This document shows positions 1 through 10,958 of a DNA stretch of 64,000 nucleotides, piece by piece (within the stretch, counting starts at the first letter, position 1; each line of letters starts with the position of its first letter). Under the pieces are notes generated by a model. That model ran no database searches, was not told where the DNA came from, and saw only the letters and a program-made list of their open reading frames with translations. This DNA is from Lumbricus terrestris (lineage: Eukaryota > Annelida > Clitellata > Crassiclitellata > Lumbricidae). The position numbers and the translations under genes are program-made. The stretch is from NCBI GenBank assembly GCA_949752735.1, contig OX457041.1, positions 30,214,400-30,278,399 of the forward strand, in the 5' to 3' direction.

Positions 1-1545
1 CTAAGAGTATGCTCTGCATGAGGTTAGAATGTGAAGGTTCATTGGAATTCTGCTTCATTCGTGATGGGTCAATTAGAAGTTCGTAGTCACCGTTAGAAGA
101 GTTGGTTGCTTTTTACCTTCATTGAGTGGTTTCGCATCCTATTATCGTAATTCATGAAAAGGAAGCATTTAACCAAGTTCGCTTTCAGGTCGTGAAAATG
201 ATTTGCAATTTCTGAACGATGGTTTCCTCGAGAACCTTTAAAAATTGTGTGAGTTTGGAAAGCGTTCCAAGTTTCTGAATTAGGCCTAAATAAAAGAGGT
301 TAGAACCCGAGCTTGCGTACGTAAAGTCACTCAATTTTGGCAAATTTTCAAACAAACCAATTAAAGTCACTATTTGTTGCTACTGCTACAAGATCAGACT
401 TGGAGATTCTTTTTAAACTTGCGTTTTACGGTGACAAAGATGACTGCGTCTCTGTTCAGACTAAGGCCTAAAGCTCTGACCTACATGTACGTTACGTTCA
501 GCAGTGATGTCTAAGCTTATACAAACTATATACTATGATGCTAGGCTAATTATTGGATTGCTAATAATCACTGAAAGGTCGGATAAGGACAAAACACAAA
601 AGATGACTGACGCTAGCTTTAAACTTCCAGTGCATTTTCAAAAGCTGCTTGAAATGTTGTATTTCTCAGAAAAATTTCTTTTTTCTCAACTTCTCGCGGA
701 ACCCTTGTGCTCGGTTCCGCGGAACCCAGTTTGGGAAACGCTGGCTTATACAATAACTTATAATACAGTTGTACAATATATATAATGTATATGATGTATA
801 AATATATATTATATATTATATATATACAGACTTACTTGTAGTAATTCAATCAATGTCTTAGGCAACTTAACTGCCCTGTGGTCTTACCATTCAAGTATGA
901 AGTCAAGCAATTGTTTTTGTTTTCAAACAAAGATTAGGAAGGTGATTGCTTGCCATAAGAAGCCTAGAAGATTTTACTCTTACCTGTCTAGGAAAGCTAT
1001 GCAAATGATCTCCTAAAGTTACTTTGCTATAAACAATAATTCTTTTTCATACAGCAGGCATAACCTTAAAGATGATAACTGCTAAAATTGCAATAGTCTT
1101 GTTCAGCAGTCATGAGTACTGAGAATGAATTGTCTCGTGTACTGAGCGTTATGCTAATTTGCTGAATGAAACTGCAAGATTACGCTAAGGCACTGTGTAG
1201 TTAGATCTGTCTAGATTATAGTAGTTTGAAGAAATCCACAGCACTTTGGTAGAGCACAATCAAAATATTGCTGCTTCTTCGTGAAGCACTTCTTACAATC
1301 ATATGCCACAGTTCATAGTTGGCTGGATCTGCAGACTTTGGTATCTTGGCTGACGATGTTGCAGACTGTGTTAACCGTTGTATCAATAACCGAGAAACAC
1401 GAATGACGATTTAACTCGAGAAGCATAGCCTACATCTAAACCAGATTCAGAATTTGAATCAAAGTGTTTTAGACCTTGGTATCCTAACACAGCACACTCA
1501 TTCTAGAACATGGAGACATTGATTCTGGGATTTGGCTTTCAAGAT
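1..1545. other. Unassigned region left of the BTB gene
   Basis: No gene could be supported here. A 61-residue minus-strand frame (185-370) has reasonable composition, but I see no convincing splice sites around it. Positions 692-743 hold a fragment resembling a hAT terminus, and 774-830 is AT-rich simple sequence. The rest is AT-rich with no recognisable structure. Confidence 0.5.
692..743 (-). mobile_element. hAT-like terminal fragment
   Basis: Read on the minus strand the fragment begins CAGCGTTTCCCAAACTGGGT and continues into a GC-rich GGTTCCGCGGAACC palindrome. This is the style of many non-autonomous hAT ends. I found no matching opposite end, so this is a fragment call only. Confidence 0.35.
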
Positions 1546-3431
1546 CTAGAACAGTGGGCTGTGAACATTTCTATGAGCTTTGACGTCATCGCACTTGGCC
1601 TTGACTTTTTCACGAAACATCTTGAGGCAGTTGTAACACGTGTCATTCACTTTGCGGGACTTGCATTCAGTGCAGAAGTTGCCGTAACCGGAAGCAAGCT
1701 CGTTGATGACTCCGTAGAGCCTCACATCACGCTCACTGGTCGACTTCTTATTCTGTTCAATGGCAAGTTCTAGGTCAAGTACTCGCAGCTGAAGAATGTG
1801 AATGAGATTATCGGGTTCGAGGCGCTTGAAGTGCGGATCCTTCTGGAGTTCAGTGAAGCTCTTGGTGCGTACATGGTCAATGCACTTGTGCAGCAGTTGC
1901 TGTAACCCATAGGCCTGTGCTGTGATCAGCAGCTCCATGTTTCCTGCTTTTGTGAGAAGAAACTCTTCGCATTTCTTTTTAACAGCCATGATCTGATATT
2001 CTTCAACAAGTGGCAGCAACTGTAAAACATTAGAATCTGAAAATAACAACAGCACAATTAAGAAATAGCCATCTTGAGTGTCACTCAGCTGAGTGGCAAT
2101 TAACCCTTACCGGTCCATTGGCCCAAAGTTGGCCGCTGAGAGCGGACACAGGATCGGTAAAGGTTAAAGTACTTAATTCCAAACAAAGTCCTTTAAATCA
2201 GCCAAATGGAGTTCGCTTTCCAATAATCAACTTCTTCAATTCATCATTCATGTGTATCAATTCTATACATTTGTTAATGTTACAGTTATTTGATCCAATA
2301 TGTAGGCCTATAATCCCCTCTCCCTTCCCTTCTTTGTCCCAGCGTTAAAATAATGCCATTATGTCATAAATATCTGAAAATTGAAGACTGAATATGATAG
2401 TGATCGGACGCCATGTATCGTTGCAATACATGAACAGGTCTCTATACAACAGTGTACATCATATGAACTTGTATTCTTGGCATTGAAGCAATTTAAGTCT
2501 CTTGGAATAAACAGCCTTTTAGTGGCTGATCTGTTCGGTACCAACGTTAAATAAACTGTCTCCTTAGGAGGGCGCACATTTATCTAATTATGTGGTTAGG
2601 GACAGAACCCTGGTGGATGAGGGAGGGCCAGCCATATCCAAGTTGGGAAAGGGAATGGCGAGAGCAGCATCTATATCCAATCTTGCAACCTGATCTTTGT
2701 TCTTTACACTGGCTTTCTACAGGTCTTATGTAGGTCGTACTCTTGGGTAGAAATGGAAAAAAGAACGTTCTTCCCAATGCAAAAATCGAACACTGACCAG
2801 AATTACTGTATTAGCATATGACATGTACGATTCGAACCATGATGACTGCTGCGGCCTGCCTAAGACTTCTTGAAGCGTTGACAAATAAACCTACAGCACA
2901 TCCACACATATACATTCAGGGCTTAAAGTGTGCCTGGACGGTCATGGACGGCGTCTATGCACTTGTTTTAAAATCTGAATGCCGTCCAGCCACTTATTGG
3001 CGAGCACAGACTGGAAAGGTAAGGGGCGTCCAGGCACTTCTTTTGGAGAGGTAAGGGGCGTCCAGGCACTTATTTTTTCACACTTTAGGCACTGTATACA
3101 TTGTACCTTATGTAGCTGCTATATATATATATGTATATGTATATATGTTATATATTTCAATGGCATGATGCACTAATTGTTGACTACCGTTGATGGACCG
3201 AATCGGTGGATACATGCAGTGCAGCAGTTCGACAAACTCATCCACCTTCTTTTCCGGCAATTCGATCTCTGTCTGGTCTTTTTCGCGGAAGGAACGCGTG
3301 AACATCGACCGGAAGACTGGAGACCAGGCCGCTAGCACTTCCTTGTGCACGTACAAACGATGACCTTCAACGGTCAAGGTCAAACTCGATAGAAAGTCTG
3401 GAACTGTGAAGTCCACATCATCCGCTTCCAT
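1546..3431 (-). CDS. BTB/POZ domain protein, two exons (1546-2036 and 3188-3431)
   Basis: Exon 1 (3431 to 3188) starts at an ATG four bases after a good acceptor (TTTTCTGCAG). It encodes MEADDVDFTVPDF followed by a BTB core (VEGHRLYVHKEVLAAWSPVF, then FRSMF). It ends one base into a codon at a GT donor. Exon 2 (2036 to 1546) follows a TTATTTTCAG acceptor and restores the frame through an Asp codon into SNVLQLLPLVEEYQI, the usual end of a BTB fold. The two exons total 735 nt, exactly 244 codons plus stop. Residues after about 110 form a helical BACK-like region (LLHKCIDHVRTKSF), then a helix likely to coil, then two CxxC pairs (CTECK and CYNCL) that could bind metal. BTB proteins of this kind often act as dimeric adaptors, including for Cullin-3; which role applies here is unknown. 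No MATH, kelch or zinc-finger domain is visible, and a 5' untranslated exon may lie upstream. The intron carries a TTAA mini-element and a 178-bp repeat. Confidence 0.75.
2100..2167. mobile_element. TTAA-flanked mini inverted-repeat element (68 bp)
   Basis: TTAA at 2100-2103 and 2164-2167 flank 60 bp. The ends are CCCTTACCGGTCC and GGATCGGTAAAGG, inverted repeats matching at 11 of 13 positions. TTAA duplication is the hallmark of piggyBac insertion. The core holds TTGGCC and GGCC words but no long palindrome. It lies in the BTB intron. Confidence 0.55.
2917..3094 (+). repeat. 178-bp interspersed repeat, copy 1
   Basis: It runs from CAGGGCTTAAAGTGTGCC to CACTTTAGGCACTG and has a same-length copy at 6414-6591. 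Inside, the phrase GAGGTAAGGGGCGTCCAGGCACTT and a close variant recur in tandem. No poly-A or microsatellite tail and no long inverted repeat were seen, so its class is unclear. It lies in the BTB intron. Confidence 0.8.
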
Positions 3432-3599
3432 GTTGCTGCAGAAAACAGTTACATCATGTGGCATGGATGGATTTCAGTTTAATAGAAGCCATATATCGGC
3501 CTATTATTACAACCTACTAAATCTACTACTTGAGACAAGAGACTATTACTGCTGTTGGACTGTTCTCAGTTTGAAAAATCAATGCAAATCTCCTACACA

Positions 3600-4010
3600 T
3601 TATTATTATTATTGTTCACTTTCTATATAGCGCACCTTCAAGGTAAACTACTCGGAAGTGCTACCAGTCCAACAATGGCTAATAAGGCAGTTTTAAGCGA
3701 GAAAGGAACATAGTGGTGGGACCTCTAGGCACAAGGTGGAATGCAATAGGGAGCCCATTCCAGGTTCTAGGACCAGCCACTGAAAAAGACTGCCACTGCT
3801 GCACTGCATTATAGTCCGTGAGCAAGGGTCAAGAGCTCAGCTTGTTCAGCTGATCGGATGTCAGATCGCTGCTGAACACTAGAGGTGGGACAGCAGAGCT
3901 CCTGCAGATACATGGGAGCCAGACACTCCATGCAGTGCCAGACTAATGCAGAAATCCTATTGGTGGTCCGCTGTGGAATAGGAGTCCAGTGGAGTACATT
4001 TATATAGTGA
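3600..4010 (-). mobile_element. LINE 3' end fragment (CR1/L2-like), minus strand
   Basis: On the minus strand a decayed frame reads like the C-terminal tail of CR1/L2-type reverse transcriptase (RISALVWHCMECLAPMYLQE and WNGLPIAFHLVPRGPTTMF can be read across frames). It is followed by a 3' UTR with the GCGCTATATAGAAAGTG motif and an (AAT)n tail at 3600-3612. It is broken by stops and frameshifts and is non-functional. Confidence 0.6.
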
Positions 4011-4361
4011 AGTCAATCGTATGGCCTCGACCTTACTCGTTTCTCAATGAATTCATTCTGACATTTTTCACTCAGCCCGTTTGAATTCACATCACGCTAT
4101 AATATTATTAAGGTCTTCGTATAAAGACAGTGGGCCTAGCTACAGGTGCATGTTAAAGGCCTAGATGAACAAATGTCAATGTTGGTCTACACATGCAGTC
4201 AATCAACATACACTCCAAAAGGCATAATTATAATAGGCATGATTTGTTTTTTGGTGTTCGAATTTATTATGTCTAATTCTCAATTGGTCATATGATAGGC
4301 TATAATTACGCCAAAAAAACTACCGTAGCGACCATTAAGACGGAATAGACTCATATACATA

Positions 4362-5874
4362 CAGGGGCGGATCCAGCGGCAATCCGGCCATGCCCCCCCC
4401 CCCCCCCCATTTAGAAATTGCACTGGACGTGAACCCTCAATCGGGTTTCAAGAAGCTTTCACTGGGAAAAGTAAGAGAAAAAAGTAGCATATGACTAAAA
4501 AAAAAGTCATCAGGTATTTGGGCAGAGATAATGGTAGGCTATATTACAGACTGGGCAAACTCCGGCCATGGCCAGTAGCGGCGCTAGGGGAGGGGCTAAG
4601 CCCCCCCCAAAAAAAGGCCATCCATTTTTTTTACATGTAAAAATGAAACATTTCCTTGCTCAGTCCCTAAAAACTAAAAACCATATGCAGGAGATTTCGG
4701 CCGAATGACTAAAAAAGTCATCAGAAATTTTAGCCGCTGAAAATGGAAAATTTTCCGCGGGGCCGTGCTAGCCCGAGATTTTGAATCTCTGAAATAAGCC
4801 ACCTTCGGGAAGCGAACCAAGGTCCGCACGATCTTTGAGTCGCGTACAGACGCGCGGACAGCGCTCTTACCGATGTAGCTGGCTGGGCCAGTAAGTGACT
4901 GCATATGAGTGCGCTCCATGCAGTTGCGTAGGCCCATATCAAACTCCTGCTATTTATAAAACACTAGCTCTATGATAAGTGAAGCCGAAACTTGCAATAT
5001 GGCAACCATGCGTAGGTTTATGCATGTAGGCCTATAGCGGTACTATAGCCTACGAATATTTTGTTTAGTCTGACCGACAAAACTGCTGCGCGTATGGTGT
5101 ACGATCTACCCAAGGATTCTATATCAGTGTATGCTGTATAGAGATCTCCTTAATTGCGATCTAAGTTAGGCCTGTGCACTGTGTAGGCCTACTCACATTT
5201 CTAGCATTCATGAGATTGAAAGGAGCGAAGTTTTTGGTCTGTTCATATTGCAGAAGGGAATCGTTCCTATTATGCTGGCGCTATATGTGAGCATGCTGCG
5301 ACACATTCTTCGCATTAGCTGGTATATCCACTGTACCCACAATAATTAAGTGCCTCGATCTTTTCGTGTCTCAAAACCACTTTCGTTTCTCTGTGTCTTA
5401 ATTCGCACTGGAAGCACCTCTTATTAGTGTGCACTGCAAGGCGCTTTAAAAATTCATCAACACAATGGACACAATTCCTATGGATGGAGGTAATAGATTA
5501 ATTGATTGCAAACAGGCCTACATACTGTTAGGGCCAACGACCTCATATATGTTAGGGCTATTGAGGCTAACCACGCCCCGAGCAGTAAAGCACCGAGTCC
5601 ACAGACCAGCCGACTGGAACTGTGCCAACGACGCGACCCAGTTAAGCGCTAAAAAGCAATCAACGGTGTGCTTACGACCGCAAAACAAAGATAGGCTATT
5701 CCACAAAACATCGGACAATCGTTTTGACAACTGAACAAAAGACTGACCTCGAAATTTACCTTCGACGGAGTTTTTGCGTACAACGAAACAACAGACCACG
5801 ACGACTGATCAGCTGACTGACTGAGCGAACTCGGAGTAAACACGCCAACTAGGCAATCAGGATCCGCCCCCCTA
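4362..5874. mobile_element. Probable hAT-type element
   Basis: The left end CAGGGGCGGATCCAG is typical of hAT termini. The likely right end is GGATCCGCCCCCCTAG near 5860-5875, its imperfect inverse. I could not see an 8-bp target duplication, so the boundaries are uncertain. A second hAT-like start (CAGTAGCGGCGCTAGGGG) lies inside at about 4569, suggesting nesting. No transposase frame was recognised. Confidence 0.4.
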
Positions 5875-6413
5875 GGCTATAGTCCTGCTAGAGTCTGTCA
5901 GATTGTGGCTGCTTCTAGGCCTACCGTGAAGGCTCCAGCCACAGCTGGCTAAGGAAGTGCAGTCTTAGAAATAAGATAACAGCAAACCCACGGTCCTGGC
6001 TGACCTTGCAGCAAACCCAATGCCGATAACTTTGCAATGTTAATGCAAAACACTGACTGGCTGGCTTTAGTTCGTTTGTTCTTGTTTCCAGTGCTAAGCA
6101 GTCTATATCAAATTAAGTGAGAGACTGAGAGTTGATGATGAAACAGCCTATAGAAAATTACAGCTCTTAATCATGCTCTGAATGCACAATTCCACTTCAA
6201 ATAGGAATCATTATAGAATAATACAAATTTCAAACGTAACTATTAAACTATCAATGCACGGCAAAATCTCTTTTGATAGTTGCTTTCAAGTAGTCATTGC
6301 AGTGTCTTACTTGCATAACGGACAGAGCTATGTGAGAATAACATCCACAAATGTTTTTCTCAAGGCATTTGCCATTAAATGCAGCCTCTCTAGAGTTAGG
6401 CCATGCAACTCCT
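5875..6413. other. Unassigned intergenic sequence
   Basis: I see no gene, repeat end or splice-flanked frame that I can support in this stretch. Confidence 0.4.
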
Positions 6414-6591
6414 CAGGGCTTAAAGTGTGCCTGGACGGCCATGGACGGCGTCCATGCACTTATTTTAAAATCTGAATGCCGTCCAGCCACTTATTGGCGA
6501 GCAGAGACTGGAAAGGTAAGGGGCATCCAGGCACTTCTTTTAGAGAGGTAAGGAACGTCCCGGCACTTATTTTTCCACACTTTAGGCACTG
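6414..6591 (+). repeat. 178-bp interspersed repeat, copy 2
   Basis: It starts and ends like the copy at 2917-3094, has the same length and differs by scattered substitutions. The internal duplicated phrase GGCA/GCGTCCAGGCACTT is present again. Confidence 0.8.
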
Positions 6592-6924
6592 CTTGAACTC
6601 CTTATTCCAATGACTGTTTGCCAAAGTCATTTTTCAGATTTATATGAATTCAAGATTCTGGTGTTAACCTCAATACAACTTCCCTCACAAGTGGAAAGGC
6701 AATTTGTAAAAGAGACAACTAATTATCACTTCCATGGCTTTGAAAAGCTTCTTCAGTACAAGATCATGGCAAACATTACTTTACAATCAGTTACATTGGC
6801 AGCTTTATTTAAAATAATGCAGATCACTATCATGGTAAAGAGCATAAAATAAAAATCAAATGAAAAGCATGGAACCCTGAATTTGGCAAATGTAGTAGCT
6901 CACTGGTTTTTAGTTTTTTACATT

Positions 6925-7007
6925 TTAACCCTTTCCCGCCGGAATTGTTTTGATACCTATCCTGTTAATGGGGTCACTGGTGACCCCATCCGGCGGGAAA
7001 GAGTTAA
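6925..7007. mobile_element. TTAA-flanked mini inverted-repeat element (83 bp)
   Basis: TTAA at 6925-6928 and 7004-7007 flank 75 bp. The ends CCCTTTCCCGCCGG and CCGGCGGGAAAGAG are inverted repeats matching at 13 of 14 positions. The core has a perfect palindrome, GGGGTCACTGGTGACCCC, at about 6970-6987. This fits a piggyBac-type miniature element. Confidence 0.65.
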
Positions 7008-8253
7008 AGTAGAAGTGGTAGATTTTTCAGCTGAAACACTTCATGGTGCTGGAATTCACCATAACTATTACTATACAGTTCAGGGCAGATTTGATGATAC
7101 TGGTAAATGTATGCATGAAGACACTTTCAACAAACACCTTCAAAGAATCCATTAAAAGCACATACATCACTACTCTGATGTCAAGATAACAACTCCACTA
7201 TAATTTAACAAACTTCTTTAGCACCACTGTGGTAAAAGCATTATGTAAATTGTGCATCAATTGTGTTGAGAATGTTGGAAACAATTTGCACAAATTGAAA
7301 AATGCATTTGACAGTACATTTAAGCCACAAACATTTCAAGCAAATATAAACCAGAAATTATCAACACCGATTGGTAGCACTATTGTAATAGAGTACAATG
7401 TACATTGTGTATCCAGACACTTACTATACAGTGTATAGTGCTTTTTAAAAACTCAGAGAAGAACTGCCTGTGCCTAAATGATGTTAGAGCCATCAAGAAG
7501 AATGAATAAATCAACAAGAATATAGCGACTCACATAGCCAGAAGAATAACTTTGGCAAGCCCATCCCAACCCATAGAGTCCAACATGCAGATTGTTATCC
7601 AACTGTCATGTTCAGAGTTCCTGAGTTATGTGGCAAGGAAGATGTTTGATAAATGTTTGACAACTTTCATAGTGTTTTATCGAACAGGTGACAATGTTTG
7701 CCACAAATGAATCCCAACACCAAGCAGACCGCAGATGGTATTAAGTCTGGACACCCACTGAGTTTTGTCGCATGGTGACATTCTTTGCAACCAGCAACTC
7801 ATCAGAGATAACATACATTCAACTATGTAATTCTTTGCACAGTAGACCAATCTGTGGATCAGTTGCAGTGCCAACTATACAAATTCAGCAGGTCACACAG
7901 TCAGAGTCATTATTCAGCAGGTAAAAAACCTAGATGCACAATTGTACATAAGATATTAAAATTTTCAAAGAAATTTTTGCAGGTCATAAAACGGGTCAAG
8001 AGCATTTACTCAGTATGTCAATCTACAGATGATTGATAAATTGGAACTGCTGAGCCTGCTGCTACAGGTCACTAGCTGGGAAATTATGTTCAGTTAGCCT
8101 ACTTGGCAATTGAGAGATAGGCTTCTCTTTTACACCCTGCCATAATAGTCGCCCAGCATGCTATTTAACAGTTTATTGTCATTTAGAAATGCAGAGAGCA
8201 CACCTTTAGTTGATGTGCATTAGACACCAGAGTGATAAAAGTCATTTTTATTA
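7008..8253. other. Intergenic stretch between the TTAA element and a candidate exon
   Basis: AT-rich with only short open frames lacking splice signals or family likeness. Nothing further could be supported. Confidence 0.4.
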
Positions 8254-8446
8254 CTATGTCTGCATGGTTTTTAGTACAGGAACCAGCGTAGTTGGGACGT
8301 GTGTAACTTGATTTAATAGCTTATTCAAAGCTGGCTCTACACCTCTCATTTTCATTTCAGGAAGAATTGATCTCAAGATTTCTGCTTTGCACAACCCGTC
8401 AATATAGGGCAATACATGAACCTGATAAAATCCTTCTATTATACAT
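8254..8446 (-). CDS. Candidate terminal exon of an unidentified minus-strand gene
   Basis: A strong acceptor (TGTATTTGTTTCAG, minus strand) precedes an open frame of 63 residues ending at TAG. It includes FYQVHVLPYIDGLCKAEIL and ILPEMKMRGVEPALNKLLN. Composition is protein-like, but I do not recognise the family. It lies about 800 bp downstream of the UBIAD1 stop on the same strand. It could be an alternative UBIAD1 3' exon, the last exon of another gene, or chance. No partner exon was found. Confidence 0.3.
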
Positions 8447-9258
8447 CTGAAACAAATACAACCATTAAGCAGCACAAGTAGTAATATTTATATCTCAGAA
8501 ACACGGCAAACTTAATAGCTCATAGTAAACTGAAATATTTTATAAGTCTTTTCATCACGACACTTTAATCTTACGATGGACACATGCAACAAAAAAGACA
8601 AGAGCTTCTTAGAAGAGATTGTTTTAAATCTTGTTTGTCACTTAAACCTAACTCAGAAGAAAAGCAGTAGCATTACAGGATCTTAATCATCAGAGATTGT
8701 CTCAAATGAAAGAAACCACTTCAAACTGGTGAGAGCAAAATGTCAACGTAACTAACATGTTACATGCCTCCACACAAGCGTCAGAATGTGATCCTAAGGT
8801 CAATTAAAAGTAACTCAGTCCTCCTTAACCTATAAAACAGTTTTAAAAAACCTTATCGCCATCACATACATTCAAATATGTAATTACATTTCTCCATACA
8901 TGCATGTACAAAGCATCCACTAATACTGTACTGTCAATCGATGGTATTAAAAAATTTCCAATAAGATTTGCTGATGGCCATGCACAATGTCAGCCACCTT
9001 AGACAAAGAATGGACATAAACAGTCACAGTGTCACGCCTACAAAGTGAGTCATCAACTCTAATGTGTCACAAAATATGCATTAGAGTACTATATATGCAA
9101 CTGGTAAAATGATTGTTTTCAGAGCAGCACAGGTGGCAGATAATTTATCATCATTATGACCTTGATATCTCAATGTACAGCATATTCTAAATACACAACT
9201 TAAGTCAAATGTTACACCATGAAACATACAACAGAACTTGGTAAAACTAAAGATCTCA
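8447..9258. other. Probable UBIAD1 3' flank or 3' UTR
   Basis: AT-rich sequence immediately downstream of the UBIAD1 stop codon (minus strand). A 3' UTR is expected here. No coding frame or repeat was recognised. Confidence 0.4.
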
Positions 9259-10272
9259 CTAAGCAAAGCCAGGCAAGTAAGCCTTTTCAGCAAATATACA
9301 AGCTGTAACATAGCAGATGGCAAGTTTTAAATTTAGTTTAGCCATCAGCCTAGGTAGTGTCTCCAAGTCCTTCTTTCGGAACTGTCGTTCGAGTGAAAAT
9401 GCCGTTGGAGCCGTCAGAAGAGGCAGAAAAAACCACGTCGAGAAGTTAGCTCCAAGAACAACGAACGTCAGATACGGTGCAAAGAGCAGAAACACGAAGA
9501 GCGCATACGATCCACTCTTTCCAATGAGAATCGCAAGCGTCACAATGCCGGCCTCAAGGTCCGATTCCATGTTTCTGCTGTTGTTTGTGTGAAGTATGGC
9601 CTCGGTGTTGAGCGCCAGTGGAATAGCATAAAGCAGAGGCACACAACTTAATGGTCCACCCTGTGAGATGAATGCAAACAAAACGGTTACAGGGCCAAAT
9701 GTGAGGAAGATGACTATGTCTCCAAGCGCAATGTACTTGAGGCCAAGTCCTCCGGTGTATAGGAAGCTGCTCGAAAGACCACCGAAATACAGCAAAGCGA
9801 TGTGTTCCATAGCAGACGGTGAGATGTACGTGAGGCAGAGAAATCCCAAACAACCAACAATGTACGAAATAGCTCCCATTGTTGTTACATCATTAGGCGT
9901 CAGCAGCTGATCGACGAGTGTTCGGTCGTCGCTCTTCTTGTTGTCAACACCCTTTGCGTAGTCATAGTAAGTGTTGACAAGGTTTCCAGCAGCATGAACT
10001 GAAAGTGCACACACTGAAGTGAGGAAGAATATACAGGGACTGAAGATGCCATAGGCTTTGTAGACGAGACAACTGCCCAATGCAACTGGGCTGAGTGAAG
10101 CCGTAAATGACCAAGGCCTTAGGGCTACCAGGTAGGGTGAGAGTCTTTTCAAAATGGCGCCTCTCCTCTCCAAAACCGTCACAAACTTTTCTTTTGAGAT
10201 CTTCTGCTGATCCAGTGACGGATTCTGCAATGGCACCTCAACGTCTGCATCTGATATCATCTTCTCTTGCAT
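9259..10272 (-). CDS. UBIAD1: UbiA prenyltransferase domain-containing protein 1 (UBIAD1)
   Basis: A single uninterrupted coding exon of 337 aa, close to the usual length (about 338). UBIAD1 is a membrane prenyltransferase of ER, Golgi and mitochondria. It attaches geranylgeranyl to menadione to make menaquinone-4 (vitamin K2). Around residue 100 lies the first Asp motif (NTYYDYAKGVDNKKSDDRTL, an NxxxDxxxG site). Near residues 230-238 lies the second (NNSRNMESDLEAG), followed by TLAILIG; hydrophobic segments fit eight or more membrane helices. The second motif normally reads NNxRDxxxD; here the first Asp is Asn (codon AAC at 9571-9573). The ATG at 10272 is chosen because the frame is closed upstream by TGA; an ATG at 10260 is the alternative. 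The coding exon is preceded by an acceptor at 10315-10317. Confidence 0.93.
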   Translation of the reverse strand: MQEKMISDADVEVPLQNPSLDQQKISKEKFVTVLERRGAILKRLSPYLVALRPWSFTASLSPVALGSCLVYKAYGIFSPCIFFLTSVCALSVHAAGNLVNTYYDYAKGVDNKKSDDRTLVDQLLTPNDVTTMGAISYIVGCLGFLCLTYISPSAMEHIALLYFGGLSSSFLYTGGLGLKYIALGDIVIFLTFGPVTVLFAFISQGGPLSCVPLLYAIPLALNTEAILHTNNSRNMESDLEAGIVTLAILIGKSGSYALFVFLLFAPYLTFVVLGANFSTWFFLPLLTAPTAFSLERQFRKKDLETLPRLMAKLNLKLAICYVTACIFAEKAYLPGFA

Positions 10273-10480
10273 AACTGCTGATCTTGACAAAACACATACT
10301 CACAGGAAAAACATCTGTAACAGAAAGAAACAATTTCACGTAAGTTCCAAATAGACTTAAACACAATGTCACATGCAAGCCAATTCTCTTTTTGATTTTT
10401 TCATTTCAGTTTTCAGTGGTCTGAAGGTGGCCATCAACTATAATAATTTAATAATAATAATAAAATATAAATAAATTGAA

Positions 10481-10750
10481 TTGGCCGCCTCGCGCAAAAT
10501 AGCAAAATATGCAGAGCTCCCCGAAACCCGCAACTTCGTGCCAATAGCTTTAGAGACAATAGGTCCAATTAATTTGTCAGGTCATGAGTTCCTTATGGAA
10601 TTAGGTCGTCGGCTGACTGCCGCCACGGGCGACCCCATGGAATCTGTGTATCTATTCCAGTGTCTGTCCATCTGCACACAACGACACAACGCAATAGCAT
10701 TTAGGGGCACTTTTATGCACGACAGAGAGGACGAGGACCAAGAACAATAG
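10481..10750 (+). mobile_element. LINE-associated C-terminal tail fragment
   Basis: An open frame of about 89 residues contains KYAELPETRNFVPIALETIG and a following GPINLSGHEFLMELGRRL region, then FQCLSICTQRHNAIAFRGTF. This matches a tail seen after non-LTR retrotransposon reverse transcriptases in many invertebrates. An (AATAAT)n-rich stretch follows at 10803-10850. It is a 5'-truncated fragment lying in the UBIAD1 leader intron. Confidence 0.55.
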
Positions 10751-10958
10751 CAGCGATAATTATTCTTCTGAATTGTTGTTACATTACGGACGTATCTATT
10801 TTGCAATAATAATAATAGTAATAATAATAAATCATAATAATACGACAATTTATATAATGTCGCAGCTCGGCTGAGGTCAAAGGAAATGGCGCTGTACACG
10901 AGTTCAACTCTTTGGCAATTATACAATTGTTTTAACAGGTCTTGAGCCTTGATTTAAA

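Noticed and set aside
5465..5843. Overlapping frames on both strands near 5500-5840
   Set aside because: No family likeness or splice signals, and they lie inside a probable hAT-like element.
4362..5874. Confirmed 8-bp target duplication for this hAT-like element
   Set aside because: The flanks TATACATA and GGCTATAG do not match, so the boundaries are left as tentative.
9317..9910. Plus-strand and alternative minus frames over UBIAD1
   Set aside because: Antisense or shifted shadows of the conserved UBIAD1 exon.
10582..10926. 114-aa minus-strand frame
   Set aside because: Shadow of the plus-strand LINE tail at 10481-10750 with a low-complexity leucine run from an (AAT)n stretch.
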